Both the position numbers and the translations under genes were made by a program. Positions 17,973 to 29,296 of a DNA stretch of 64,000 nucleotides are shown here, in pieces (the first letter of the stretch is position 1; each line of letters starts with the position of its first letter). The notes under the pieces are model-generated. The model searched no databases. It had not been told where the DNA came from and worked only from the letters and a program-made list of their open reading frames with translations. Origin of the DNA: Candidatus Rickettsiella viridis (GTDB lineage Bacteria; Pseudomonadota; Gammaproteobacteria; Diplorickettsiales; Diplorickettsiaceae); contig NZ_AP018005.1 of NCBI RefSeq assembly GCF_003966755.1, positions 496,001 through 560,000 of the forward strand, in the 5' to 3' direction.

Positions 17973-18088
17973 GTGGCGGCGGTTATACCAGCCTTACTTC
18001 GGCACCCGCACCCACAACTACCGCTGCTTCCTTCCGGATCTGACGGGGTTCGTTGCTTCGCGCTGCGAAGGGACCCATATAACCACCA
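17973..18088 (-). ncRNA. ffs: 4.5S signal recognition particle RNA
   Basis: The minus strand carries the diagnostic SRP apical loop GTCAGATCCGGAAGGAAGCAGC, which binds Ffh. The ends pair: GGTGGTTATA near the 5' end with TATAACCGCC near the 3' end, giving a rod of about 115 bases like E. coli 4.5S. The exact termini are estimated from the pairing. The 5' end abuts the CCA of tRNA-Ser with at most about one base between, so tRNA 3' processing may create it. dnaX begins just downstream. Confidence 0.94.
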
Positions 18089-18180
<92 letters not shown>

Positions 18181-18239
18181 ATAAGAAAGGCGCCCAGGTT
18201 AAACTAGAATAAAGATTTTATCAAATATAGATTTTAAAT

Positions 18240-18364
18240 CGTCATGGCGAGCGAATGAAATGAGCGTGGCCATCCAGTCGGCATATTTTTTTAGTACCAA
18301 GCATTTTTTTATGCTTATTAAATATGGCCTAGATTGCCGCGCGCCTGCGGCGTTAGCAATGACG
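18240..18364. repeat. Family A foldback repeat, copy 4
   Basis: A 125-bp copy with the arms CGTCATGGCGAGCGAATG to GTGGCCATCCAG and GATTGCCGCGCGCCTGCGG to GCAATGACG. The loop is longer than in other copies and contains its own small inverted repeat around AAGCATTTTTTTATGCTT. It lies upstream of prfC, between divergent tRNA-Ser and prfC. Confidence 0.85.
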
Positions 18365-18473
18365 AATAAAATTTTTTTACGATTAAATTTTAAACACTTT
18401 TATAGAGAGTCGTGTAGAATTATACCATCCTTATTTTATATATCACCCATCCATTTTATAGGCTAGAGCCCGA

Positions 18474-20048
18474 ATGTTAGAACCTGAAATACAAGCTAGA
18501 CGGACATTTGCCATTATTTCGCATCCGGATGCGGGTAAAACCACGCTCACGGAAAAGCTTTTGTTGTGGGGAGGGGTAATTCAGTTAGCGGGTACGGTGA
18601 AGGCACGTAAAGCGGCCCATCACGCTACGTCTGATTGGATGGCACTGGAAAAAGAGCGTGGTATTTCGGTCACCACATCGGTGATGCAGTTTCCTTATCA
18701 GGGTTGTATTTTTAATCTGTTAGATACGCCAGGACATGCTGATTTCTCAGAGGATACCTATCGTACCTTAACCGCCGTTGATTCTGCTTTGATGGTGATT
18801 GATGCCGCTAAAGGTGTTGAGCCGCGAACGCAAAAATTGCTTGAGATATGTCGTTTACGCCAGATACCTATTTTAACTTTTATTAATAAAATGGATAGAG
18901 AAGCGCGACTGCCTATAGAACTATTAGATGATATTGAATCTACATTGGGAATCAGTTGTGCACCGATGACCTGGCCTATCGGTATGGGGAAACAATTTAA
19001 GGGTATTTATCATATACCCGAGGACAAGATTTATTTTTATGCATCTTCCAGTAATTTAAAAAGAAAAGAAGGTGAATGTTTCTCTGGGTTAGATGATCCT
19101 ATCGTGAAAGAGCGCATTGGATTTTTATATCAAGAATTACAAGATGAATTAGCCCTGGTGCGGGGCGTATGTCCTGTATTTAATGAACAAGCTTATAGAG
19201 ATGGTAAATTAACACCGGTATTTTTTGGTTCAGCTATTAATAATTTTGGTATACAAGAATTACTGGCTGCTTTTGTTAAGTTTGCGCCTTTTCCTCAGTC
19301 CAGGCAGGCGGATACACGTTTAGTCAAACCCGAAGAACCAAGTTTTAGTGGGTTTGTATTTAAGATTCAGGCGAATATGGATCCGGCACATCGAGATAGA
19401 ATTGCCTTTTTGCGTTTATGTTCTGGAAAATATACTCCGGGAATGAAGTTATACCACGTACGTACACAGCGCGAATTAATGGTTAATAATGCGCTTACCT
19501 TTATGGCAGGTGATCGTAGTCGTGCCGATGAAGCCTGGCCAGGCGATATCATTGGGTTGCACAATCATGGTACCATCCGAATTGGCGATAGCTTTACCGC
19601 GGGTGAAACCTTGAAATTTATAGGTATTCCTTCTTTCTCGCCTGAATTATTCCAACGTGTACGTTTAAAAGATCCACTGAAATCAAAAGCTTTGCTAAAA
19701 GGTTTAGTGCAATTATCAGAAGAAGGTGCAATACAAATTTTTCGTCCGCTGGCGAGCAGCGATTTAATTTTAGGTGCGATTGGTGTTTTACAATTTGATG
19801 TCGTTGCATACCGCTTAAAATATGAATATAAAGTGGAATGTGCTTATGAACCGATCAATGTTGTAACCGCACGTTGGGTTAGTTGTCATGATGCGAAACG
19901 ATTAGAAGAATTCAAAACCAAGGCATTGATGCATCTGGCTGTCGATAGTAAAGAAAATCTAGCTTATTTAGCGCCAAGTAATGTCAATTTAAATTTGACG
20001 ATAGAGCGTTGGCCAGAGATTCACTTTTCTAAGCTTATGGAAGTTTAA
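18474..20048 (+). CDS. prfC: Peptide chain release factor 3
   Basis: RF3 is a GTPase that removes RF1/RF2 from the ribosome after peptide release. The 524-residue protein (E. coli 529) shows G1 SHPDAGKTT, switch regions with [13 protein letters not shown]3 [16 protein letters not shown] and G4 NKMDREAR. Domains II and III contain the RF3-specific stretch ARWV ([10 protein letters not shown]). The start ATG at 18474 has GGCTAGAG upstream. The gene to its right begins 45 bp later in the same direction and may be co-transcribed. Confidence 0.96.
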   Translation: MLEPEIQARRTFAIISHPDAGKTTLTEKLLLWGGVIQLAGTVKARKAAHHATSDWMALEKERGISVTTSVMQFPYQGCIFNLLDTPGHADFSEDTYRTLTAVDSALMVIDAAKGVEPRTQKLLEICRLRQIPILTFINKMDREARLPIELLDDIESTLGISCAPMTWPIGMGKQFKGIYHIPEDKIYFYASSSNLKRKEGECFSGLDDPIVKERIGFLYQELQDELALVRGVCPVFNEQAYRDGKLTPVFFGSAINNFGIQELLAAFVKFAPFPQSRQADTRLVKPEEPSFSGFVFKIQANMDPAHRDRIAFLRLCSGKYTPGMKLYHVRTQRELMVNNALTFMAGDRSRADEAWPGDIIGLHNHGTIRIGDSFTAGETLKFIGIPSFSPELFQRVRLKDPLKSKALLKGLVQLSEEGAIQIFRPLASSDLILGAIGVLQFDVVAYRLKYEYKVECAYEPINVVTARWVSCHDAKRLEEFKTKALMHLAVDSKENLAYLAPSNVNLNLTIERWPEIHFSKLMEV

Positions 20049-20093
20049 TTATCGGGGAATAGTGATTCAGCAGTTGATGAGAAGGAAACAATA

Positions 20094-21308
20094 ATGCAAA
20101 AAGATAAAGGTTTGTTGTCCTCGGCCATTAAAATTGCACGAGAGGCAATAAAAGCTGAGCGAGCTAAATCCGAATTGATTGCTAATTTAAGCTATGAATT
20201 ACGTACCGCGCTGACTAGCATCATGGGTACAGCACAACTTTTAACAATGGATTGCTTATTACCTACCCAGCAGCAATATGTCACGGATATTCTTAATGTC
20301 AGCGATGCTATTTTACCATTAGTTAATAGGCTGTTAAATCTTTCTGAACAAGAAACGCAGCAAATGAGGCAGAGTGCGCGTCCTTTTAACTTAAAAACTT
20401 TATTAGAAAAAGTGATTAAGCAATTATTATTCCAAGCGAAGAGTAAAGGGTTGCAGGTTTTGCTGGACTATCCTAGCCATGTTCCTGTTAATGTCATCGG
20501 TGCGCCGGATTTGATCTATCAGATGGTGATACATTTAAGTCATTATTTGATGAAAAATATGCAACATGGTTCGATTGTAATACAAGTAAATTGCGAACAA
20601 AGTCAGGATGAGCAAGAGCCAGATCAGTTTAAATTGAGTATTAAAGATGGTGGGCAAGGGATACAAAAACAAGATTTAATCCGATTAAAGGCGTGCTTAG
20701 ATCAGTTTGACCCCAGTTATATACGTGACTATAGAGGTATCGATTTGGGCATGTCAATTACACTAACGTATATCAAGTTGCTCAATGTCACTTTAGAAAT
20801 AGCAAGTGAAGCAGAGAAAGGTGGTTTCTTTGTTTGTAACATACCGTTGCGGCGAATTATAAATAGCCTGGATGAAAAAATAGAGGTACAGCCTAAAAGC
20901 CTATCATTGGGGACGAGTGAATTACGCATTTTATTGATCGAAGATAATAATCTTATTCAACGAGTTTATAGGGCTGTATTAGAATCAATAGAGGGTTGTT
21001 CTGTAGATAGTGCTATGAATGCACAGATGGCGTTGGAATATTATATGCAATACTCGTATGATTTGATCTTTATGGATATTTGCTTGCCAGATAGTTCTGG
21101 TATAGAACTGACACAAATTATTCGGCAGCAGGAAGCAAAAGGAGAACGAATACCTATTATTGCTATCACAGCACATGGTGATGCAAAAGATAAAACAAGA
21201 TTTCTTGCGGCAGGTATGGATGAAGTAGTGATTAAACCGATTAGTCTAGAAGCAATCATGTCTATCCTGGAAAGATGGACATCCCTAACAACCTTATCTT
21301 TAGCTTAA
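20094..21308 (+). CDS. Hybrid sensor-kinase/receiver protein lacking the phosphoacceptor histidine
   Basis: A 404-residue cytoplasmic protein with the layout HisKA (about 20-90), HATPase (about 100-255) and receiver (about 276-400). The H-box, normally SHELRTPL, reads SYELRTAL, so the phosphoacceptor His is Tyr34. The ATP-lid motifs are partly kept (DGGQGI, RGIDLGMSI), but the N-box is degenerate (HLSHYLMKNMQHG). The receiver looks functional: acidic pair in LLIEDNN, phosphoacceptor Asp328 in IFMDICLPD, Thr in AITAH and Lys in VIKPIS. It has no membrane segment or sensor domain. The protein cannot autophosphorylate in the usual way. It may be a phospho-sink or be phosphorylated by another kinase. 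SD GAAGGAAAC lies upstream. Its stop overlaps that of convergent minC. Confidence 0.85.
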   Translation: MQKDKGLLSSAIKIAREAIKAERAKSELIANLSYELRTALTSIMGTAQLLTMDCLLPTQQQYVTDILNVSDAILPLVNRLLNLSEQETQQMRQSARPFNLKTLLEKVIKQLLFQAKSKGLQVLLDYPSHVPVNVIGAPDLIYQMVIHLSHYLMKNMQHGSIVIQVNCEQSQDEQEPDQFKLSIKDGGQGIQKQDLIRLKACLDQFDPSYIRDYRGIDLGMSITLTYIKLLNVTLEIASEAEKGGFFVCNIPLRRIINSLDEKIEVQPKSLSLGTSELRILLIEDNNLIQRVYRAVLESIEGCSVDSAMNAQMALEYYMQYSYDLIFMDICLPDSSGIELTQIIRQQEAKGERIPIIAITAHGDAKDKTRFLAAGMDEVVIKPISLEAIMSILERWTSLTTLSLA

Positions 21309-22027
21309 TTCAAGGTTTTTATTTGTAGACGCTCTTGATGTAGCGAAATATGTACGCCGTCTTTGGCTAAAGCTTGGGTTTGTTCCAAGTCATGTAAATC
21401 TTCGCTTAGCCAATAATGACCTGCGATAGCGACTAATTCGGCTTCTAAGTGTTTGCAAAAAATGTGTGTATTTTGATTGCCAGTGACACCTGCTAACGCA
21501 CGACCTTTTAACCGGCCATAAATATGAATGTTTCCATCCGCTAATAACTCTGCACCCGGGCTGACTGAAGCAAGTACAATTAAATCAGCGTTTTTAGCAT
21601 AAATTTGTTGGCCTGAACGTACCGGTTGAGTAATCAGTTTGGCGGTAGCTGTAGGGGCAGATGAAGGCTTCGGCGTTGTATCGGTATTTTCTAATTTGAC
21701 ATTAGGTAAAATAGTCAGACCTGCTTGAATGGCTAATGTTTGTTGTTCCGCATTACCACCTCGAATGCCAACTGGAATAACACCCGAACGACGCAAACAA
21801 CTGATGATGCCAGGGAAATCAATGGTTTGTTCAGCATTATTTTTTAACGCTGAGAAATCGAGAATAACAGGGAGCTGTTGGAAAAAATGCGGTGTTTGTT
21901 CAATTAAAGATTTTAATTGTTGTTGTATAAACAAAGGATCCGCATTAAATAAATGCAAGGTCGTCAAGGTAAACAGACTTGCTTTTAATTTAAAGCTTTC
22001 TTTGGATGCCCCCATTAAACTGTTCAT
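21305..22027 (-). CDS. minC: Septum site-determining protein MinC
   Basis: MinC inhibits FtsZ ring formation away from midcell, targeted by MinD. The 240-residue protein has the N-domain (SFKLKASLFTLTTLHLF, VILDFSAL, GVIPVGIRGG), a Pro/Thr-rich linker around residue 120, and the C-domain beta-helix. The C-domain carries the family hallmarks RSGQQIYAKNADLIVL and ADGNIHIYGRLKGRALAG, which bind MinD. minD and minE, usually adjacent, are not in the flanks. It converges on the hybrid sensor gene with the two stop codons sharing TTAA. Confidence 0.95.
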   Translation of the reverse strand: MNSLMGASKESFKLKASLFTLTTLHLFNADPLFIQQQLKSLIEQTPHFFQQLPVILDFSALKNNAEQTIDFPGIISCLRRSGVIPVGIRGGNAEQQTLAIQAGLTILPNVKLENTDTTPKPSSAPTATAKLITQPVRSGQQIYAKNADLIVLASVSPGAELLADGNIHIYGRLKGRALAGVTGNQNTHIFCKHLEAELVAIAGHYWLSEDLHDLEQTQALAKDGVHISLHQERLQIKTLN

Positions 22028-22052
22028 GAAATGTTCACCTGTGGTTTGCTAA

Positions 22053-22121
22053 TATACTTTTTGCACTTGAATTTTCGATTGTCTCGTGGCATTTGCTGAA
22101 AATCCCACTGCTGTAAGTATA
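22053..22121. repeat. Family B palindrome, short (internally deleted) copy
   Basis: A 69-bp element between divergent minC and fadD, bounded by TATACT and AGTATA. Left part GCACTTGAATTTTCG and right part CTGAAAATCCCACTGCTGTAA match the two ends of the 125-bp family B copies in corC and gatB. The middle is missing. Confidence 0.75.
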
Positions 22122-22210
22122 CATTCAGAGTAAGAGATAGATAAGTATTATATACTAAAAAGAGGACAGTGATTTTGCTTAACTTGCGTTAACCGCCAAT
22201 GGACTAAATA

Positions 22211-23872
22211 ATGGAAAAGATTTGGTTAAATCGTTATCAGCAACAAGTACCTTCTGAAATTGATCCTGATATTTATCCTTCACTTAATGCCTTATTTACC
22301 GATTCATGTCAAAAATTTAAAAACTTACCGGCATTGAATTTTTTTAATACGTCTATTAGCTATCAAAAATGGGCCATGTTAAGCGAGCAGTTGGCAGCGT
22401 ATTTACAAAAACAATTAAATTTAAAAAAAGGTGGGAGGGTGGCGTTGATGCTGCCTAATTGCCCGCAGTATATGGTTTGTGTTTTTGCGGTGCTACAAGC
22501 TGGGTTGACGGTTGTTAATGTCAATCCACTGTATACCCCTTCAGAATTGATTCAACAAATTAAACATTCACAAGCAGAAACTATTGTTATTCTCGAAAAT
22601 TTTTTACCCAAACTATCGCAAGGCTTAAAAGAGACGCATGTCAAACATGTGATTAGTAGTGAGTTAGGCGATCTATTGCCTTGGTGGCGTTCATGGGTTA
22701 TTAGTTGGTTTGTGCGACGAACCATAAAAAATAGTCCAAAAGCAAAGAGTCATTTTCCAACGATTAAATTTTCGCGATGTTTAAAAGAAGCTAATAACTT
22801 GCATTACCAGCCACCTTCACTGCAAAACCAGGATATTGCGTTTTTACAATATACAGGCGGCACAACAGGTACACCAAAAGCCGCTATGTTAACGCATCGT
22901 AATATGCTCGCGAATATTGAACAATTAACCGCATGGGTAAGGCCTATTTTAAAAGAAGGTTCAGAAACAATGATTACAGCATTACCGCTGTATCATATTT
23001 TTTCATTAATGGTGAATGGTTTAATGGGTTTACGTTTAGGCGCGACGAATGTACTCATTCCTGATGCAAGAAATATCCGACAATTAATAAGTGTATTAGG
23101 AAAGCAGCATTTTAGTGTATTGCTGGGGGTGAATACCTTATTTAGGGCACTTTTAAAGAAACCTGCTTTTTCACAATTAGATTTTAGTTCCTTAAAAATT
23201 GCATTAGGTGGTGGTGCGCCACTACAGGATGTTGTAAAAAAACGTTGGAAAGAAGTCACTGGGAAATTATTACTGGAAGGTTATGGTTTGACAGAAGCAT
23301 CACCTGTGGTTTGTGCACCGCCCTGGGATTTGGTTACGGCAGGTAATCATGTGGGTTTGCCTTTACCTTCTACGGATATTCGTTTGTGCGATACACAAGA
23401 ACGGGAAGTACCTTTAGGAGAAGTAGGGGAATTATGTGTTAAAGGTCCTCAAGTAATGAAGGCATATTGGACAGCCGGTGTAGAAGAGACTATTCCTATT
23501 TTTGATAGTGAAGGGTGGTTGTTAACTGGCGATTTAGCCAGGCTAGATCAACAAGGCTTCGTTTTTATCGTGGGTCGTAAGAAAGAGTTAATTCTGGTTT
23601 CGGGTTTTAACGTTTATCCGGGAGAAATAGAAGAGGTTATTCAAAAAAATTCTAAGGTCAGTGAAGCAGCTGTTCTGGGTATTCCTTCTGAAAGCACAGG
23701 CGAGGCCGTTAAAGCATTCGTAGTACGCAGGGATAATACGTTAACGGTAGAAGAGTTATTAAGTTATTGTCGTCAATACCTTAGCGCTTATAAGGTGCCT
23801 ACACAAATTTCTTTTCTTGATTATCTTCCAAAATCATCATTGGGTAAGATATTAAAAAAACAATTAAAATAA
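22211..23872 (+). CDS. fadD: Long-chain fatty acid-CoA ligase
   Basis: FadD activates fatty acids to acyl-CoA by way of an acyl-adenylate, usually coupled to uptake. The 553-residue protein has the AMP-binding P-loop YTGGTTGTPKAAMLTHRN, the adenine motif GYGLTEASPVV, the hinge GWLLTGDLARLDQQGFVFIVGR, and the fatty-acid signature through KKELILVSGFNVYPGEIEEV. The C-terminal lysine sits in PKSSLGKILKK. The start ATG at 22211 follows TAAATA, with no strong ribosome site. Monocistronic, flanked by repeats on both sides. Host fatty acids are a plausible substrate for an intracellular bacterium (inference). Confidence 0.95.
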   Translation: MEKIWLNRYQQQVPSEIDPDIYPSLNALFTDSCQKFKNLPALNFFNTSISYQKWAMLSEQLAAYLQKQLNLKKGGRVALMLPNCPQYMVCVFAVLQAGLTVVNVNPLYTPSELIQQIKHSQAETIVILENFLPKLSQGLKETHVKHVISSELGDLLPWWRSWVISWFVRRTIKNSPKAKSHFPTIKFSRCLKEANNLHYQPPSLQNQDIAFLQYTGGTTGTPKAAMLTHRNMLANIEQLTAWVRPILKEGSETMITALPLYHIFSLMVNGLMGLRLGATNVLIPDARNIRQLISVLGKQHFSVLLGVNTLFRALLKKPAFSQLDFSSLKIALGGGAPLQDVVKKRWKEVTGKLLLEGYGLTEASPVVCAPPWDLVTAGNHVGLPLPSTDIRLCDTQEREVPLGEVGELCVKGPQVMKAYWTAGVEETIPIFDSEGWLLTGDLARLDQQGFVFIVGRKKELILVSGFNVYPGEIEEVIQKNSKVSEAAVLGIPSESTGEAVKAFVVRRDNTLTVEELLSYCRQYLSAYKVPTQISFLDYLPKSSLGKILKKQLK

Positions 23873-23880
23873 AAGTTTTA

Positions 23881-23983
23881 CTGGATTGCCGCGCTCCGCA
23901 CCTATCTTCACAGAAAGTATGTCATCGTATCAGTTATTTCTGTTACTCAATATTTTAAGATAGGTGCCGGGCTCGCAATGACG
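23881..23983. repeat. Family A repeat, copy 5
   Basis: Begins CTGGATTGCCGCGCTCCG and ends CTCGCAATGACG. It contains an internal inverted pair, GCACCTATCTT and AAGATAGGTGC, around a loop of about 50 bases, so it is a nested palindrome. It lies just after fadD. Confidence 0.75.
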
Positions 23984-23999
23984 AAATTAAAAGAACCTC

Positions 24000-24086
24000 C
24001 GTCATGGCGAGCGAATGAAATGAGCGTGGCCATCTAGGTTACTGTATTTTCTAGAGTGCCGCAGGCATGCGGCACTCGCCATGGCG
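24000..24086. repeat. Family A repeat, copy 6
   Basis: CGTCATGGCGAGCGAATG to GTGGCCATCTAG, then a loop, then GTGCCGCAGGCATGCGGCAC and CTCGCCATGGCG. It lies 16 bp from copy 5, forming a tandem pair between convergent fadD and the sensor kinase gene. Confidence 0.8.
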
Positions 24087-24093
24087 AAAGTAT

Positions 24094-25512
24094 TTAATTT
24101 TTATCCCTCGGGAATCGCACTTCTACTTTAAGTCCTGTTTCTGTTGCAGGTTGATCTAAGTGAATGGAACCATGATGGAGTTTGGCAATTTGCTCTACAA
24201 TCGCAAGACCCAAGCCGCTACCCTGTGCATTGTTGCCTAATACGCGGAAAAAACGTTCAAATACACGTGAGCGTAATTTTTCAGGAATTCCTGGACCATT
24301 GTCTATCACATGTAGATGTATGGCATGAGGGAGATTCAAAATAACGACTTTGACCATACCGCCGTGTGGTGTATAGCGTATCGCATTATCAACCAGATTG
24401 CGGATGAGAACATGTAAGCCAGTCGCGTTCCCTAATAATTTGTATTCAGAATCTGTCGCAACCAGCTCAATTTCAATTTGTTTTAAAATCGCTTGAGGCG
24501 CTAATTGTGCAACAGCTTCAGCCGCTATACGTGCTAGGTTAATCTGAGTGAAGTGCTCAGGCATGATGGTTTCAGGGCTTAAACGGCATAGGGTGAGTAA
24601 TTGCTGTATGACATGCGTGCAACGATCAACGCCAGCAATCACCTGTTTTAAATGCGTATAGCATTCTTGTGGATCGGCTGCTTTAAGGGCGAGTTGCGCT
24701 TGGGTTTTCAGTGCGGCGAGTGGCGTGTGCAGTTCATGCGCTGCATCCGCGGCAAAGCGTTGTTCGCGCTCAAAGGCTTGTTGCAGACGTGAAAAAAGTT
24801 TATTGAGTTCATCGGCTAAAGGACTAATCTCTATAGGTATTTCATTGAGATTAACCGGTTCAAGATGATCCGCAGCACGTTCAGCAAGCTCTTTAGCAAA
24901 AAAGCGAATACTTTTTAAACTACTGCCAATAATAAGCCAGATAAAAAGTCCAGATAAGGGATAAACGAGTAATGTGAGATAAGCATCATCGATGAGCATG
25001 TGGCGAATCAAGGTATAACGCGACGTATGTTTTTCCCCAATTGCAAGGATTAAACCTTGTTGATGATCATAAATAGTAAAGGTGCGCCATTTATTTCCAG
25101 CAATGATTTTATTGCTAAGTCCAGGTTTTCCAATTAAAGGAATAGTAGGGGCTTGAGGTGAATTGAGTAGTAGTTTGCCATCACTATCCCATAATTGAAA
25201 TTTATAACGATTATTTTCTTTGATGATTTCATCTAGTTTAAACTTATCTTCTTCAATAAGCGCTTTTTTCAGGGAAGGATGCGCGTTTAATTGCGATTGA
25301 ATAGCTTGAAGTTTAGCAGGTATTGCTAAGTCTGGCGTATGCATAATCGTCTTGATTAACGAACCCGTCTCTACTAATGAACTATCTAAAGTTTCATTGA
25401 TGGCTTGGTTATCAATATAATAATTACCGAGTGCGGTAATGATAATCATAGCGATGACAGTCGTAACCAGATTAAATAATAAAAATCGCCTAATGGATAG
25501 GATGGTGTACAT
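24094..25512 (-). CDS. Sensor histidine kinase, QseC/PmrB type
   Basis: A 472-residue inner-membrane kinase. The first membrane helix is at about residues 9-30, followed by a periplasmic region to about 180 and a second helix near LVYPLSGLFIWLIIG. Next come HAMP, the HisKA box FAADAAHELHTPLAALKTQ (phosphoacceptor His), N-box NLVDNAIRYTPHGG, G1 DNGPGIP and G2 GSGLGLAIV. The H-box wording is that of QseC/PmrB kinases. Its ATG overlaps the stop of the regulator gene by one base (TAATG), so the pair is translationally coupled. In Legionella and Coxiella the PmrAB pair regulates Dot/Icm secretion genes and effectors. Assignment to that exact pair is inference. Confidence 0.88.
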   Translation of the reverse strand: MYTILSIRRFLLFNLVTTVIAMIIITALGNYYIDNQAINETLDSSLVETGSLIKTIMHTPDLAIPAKLQAIQSQLNAHPSLKKALIEEDKFKLDEIIKENNRYKFQLWDSDGKLLLNSPQAPTIPLIGKPGLSNKIIAGNKWRTFTIYDHQQGLILAIGEKHTSRYTLIRHMLIDDAYLTLLVYPLSGLFIWLIIGSSLKSIRFFAKELAERAADHLEPVNLNEIPIEISPLADELNKLFSRLQQAFEREQRFAADAAHELHTPLAALKTQAQLALKAADPQECYTHLKQVIAGVDRCTHVIQQLLTLCRLSPETIMPEHFTQINLARIAAEAVAQLAPQAILKQIEIELVATDSEYKLLGNATGLHVLIRNLVDNAIRYTPHGGMVKVVILNLPHAIHLHVIDNGPGIPEKLRSRVFERFFRVLGNNAQGSGLGLAIVEQIAKLHHGSIHLDQPATETGLKVEVRFPRDKN

Positions 25513-26183
25513 TAATTATTTTCCTTTTCCGCCATATAACCTACGCCACGAATAGTACGTATAAAATTAATGCCCGCTAATTTTTTTCGTATATTATGTA
25601 CATGCACTTCAAGTGTATTACTGTCGATTTCATCGTCCCAGCCATACAGACATTGATTGAGTGAGTCGCGAGAAATGACATGGCCTGCATTTTCTAATAA
25701 TTTTTGTAGTAAGCTAAATTCTCGGCGAGAGAGGTTGATGGCTTGTCCTTTGGCTGTGACAGAGAATGAGCTGGGATCGAGTTGAATATCGCGGTACGTT
25801 AAAACAGATACGGCTCGATTACTGGAAAAACGGCGTTGCAAAGCACGGATTCTTGCCGATAATTCATCAAGATCAAAAGGCTTGGTTAAGTAATCATCTG
25901 CACCACCGTCTAGGCCTTTTATTCTATCTTCCACCGCATGGCGAGCAGTTAGGATCAGAACAGGCGTGGTTATTCCGGCTGCGCGCATTTCACTTAAAAC
26001 GGATAAGCCTGCTAAACCCGGTAGATTTAAGTCGAGTAAGATAACATCAAAGCTTTCTGCCTTAATAAAGCTTAGGGCTGTTTTTCCATCCTTTAGCCAA
26101 TCGACTGTATAACCATAGTGTTTGAGCCCTTTATAAATGCCATCCCCTAAGGACTCATCATCTTCAACTAAAAGAATGCGCAT
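25512..26183 (-). CDS. OmpR-family response regulator, QseB/PmrA type
   Basis: A 223-residue regulator. Receiver residues 1-115 show the acidic pair in LLVEDDES, phosphoacceptor Asp in ILLDLNLPG, Thr in ILTARH and Lys in LTKPFDLDEL. The winged-helix DNA-binding domain follows (SRREFSLLQKLLENAGHVISR, VHVHNIRKKL, TIRGVGYM). The WLKDGKTAL and YGWDDEIDSNTLEVHV wording is typical of QseB/PmrA. GAAAG lies before the ATG. It is first in the operon with its kinase. A PmrA-type box occurs elsewhere in the window at 35034. Confidence 0.9.
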   Translation of the reverse strand: MRILLVEDDESLGDGIYKGLKHYGYTVDWLKDGKTALSFIKAESFDVILLDLNLPGLAGLSVLSEMRAAGITTPVLILTARHAVEDRIKGLDGGADDYLTKPFDLDELSARIRALQRRFSSNRAVSVLTYRDIQLDPSSFSVTAKGQAINLSRREFSLLQKLLENAGHVISRDSLNQCLYGWDDEIDSNTLEVHVHNIRKKLAGINFIRTIRGVGYMAEKENN

Positions 26184-26356
26184 GCTTTCCTCTTTTTATT
26201 ATTATTTCTAGTACAATGCTTTTGTAGTGTAGACTGGCCAAAAATGTTTAAAAAATCGGTTGATCCTGGGGTTTATACCTTCTGGATTTGACGAAAATTA
26301 CATAAAGACTAAAAATACTTACATAAGCTTGATAAATTACCACGATATTTCCATAT

Positions 26357-26382
26357 AAAAATAGGTATAAATCCCTATTTTT
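26357..26382 (-). terminator. Terminator downstream of ligA
   Basis: AAAAATAGG and CCTATTTTT form a perfect 9-bp stem with an 8-base loop. On the minus strand the stem ends in a T run. It lies about 80 bp past the ligA stop, before the two-component operon. The symmetry makes it potentially bidirectional. Confidence 0.65.
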
Positions 26383-26460
26383 GAAAGAGGTCTAATAAAC
26401 TGTATAAGCCATTAAATGTCAATACGGTTTCTGTGAAAAAGCTAAGTCAGTGGCCTAGCC

Positions 26461-29137
<2,677 letters not shown>

Positions 29138-29166
29138 ATTCTACATTCTCCAAAAGATCTCAGTTT

Positions 29167-29275
29167 CGTCATTGCGATTGCCACGCACTACGCGCTCGCA
29201 ATGACGGAAGACGCGCGGCAATCTAAAATATCGTAACCTGGATGGCCACGCTCATTGCATTCGCTCGCCATGACG
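29167..29275. repeat. Family A repeat, copy 7
   Basis: A 109-bp copy between smc and zipA, with CGTCATTGCGATTGCCACGC and CTCGCAATGACG, then GCGCGGCAATCT and CTGGATGGCCACGCTCATTG to CTCGCCATGACG. It appears composite: a short palindrome followed by a normal right arm. It separates two genes usually co-transcribed. Confidence 0.8.
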
Positions 29276-29296
29276 CTGTTTTTTTAAATTCTAGGC

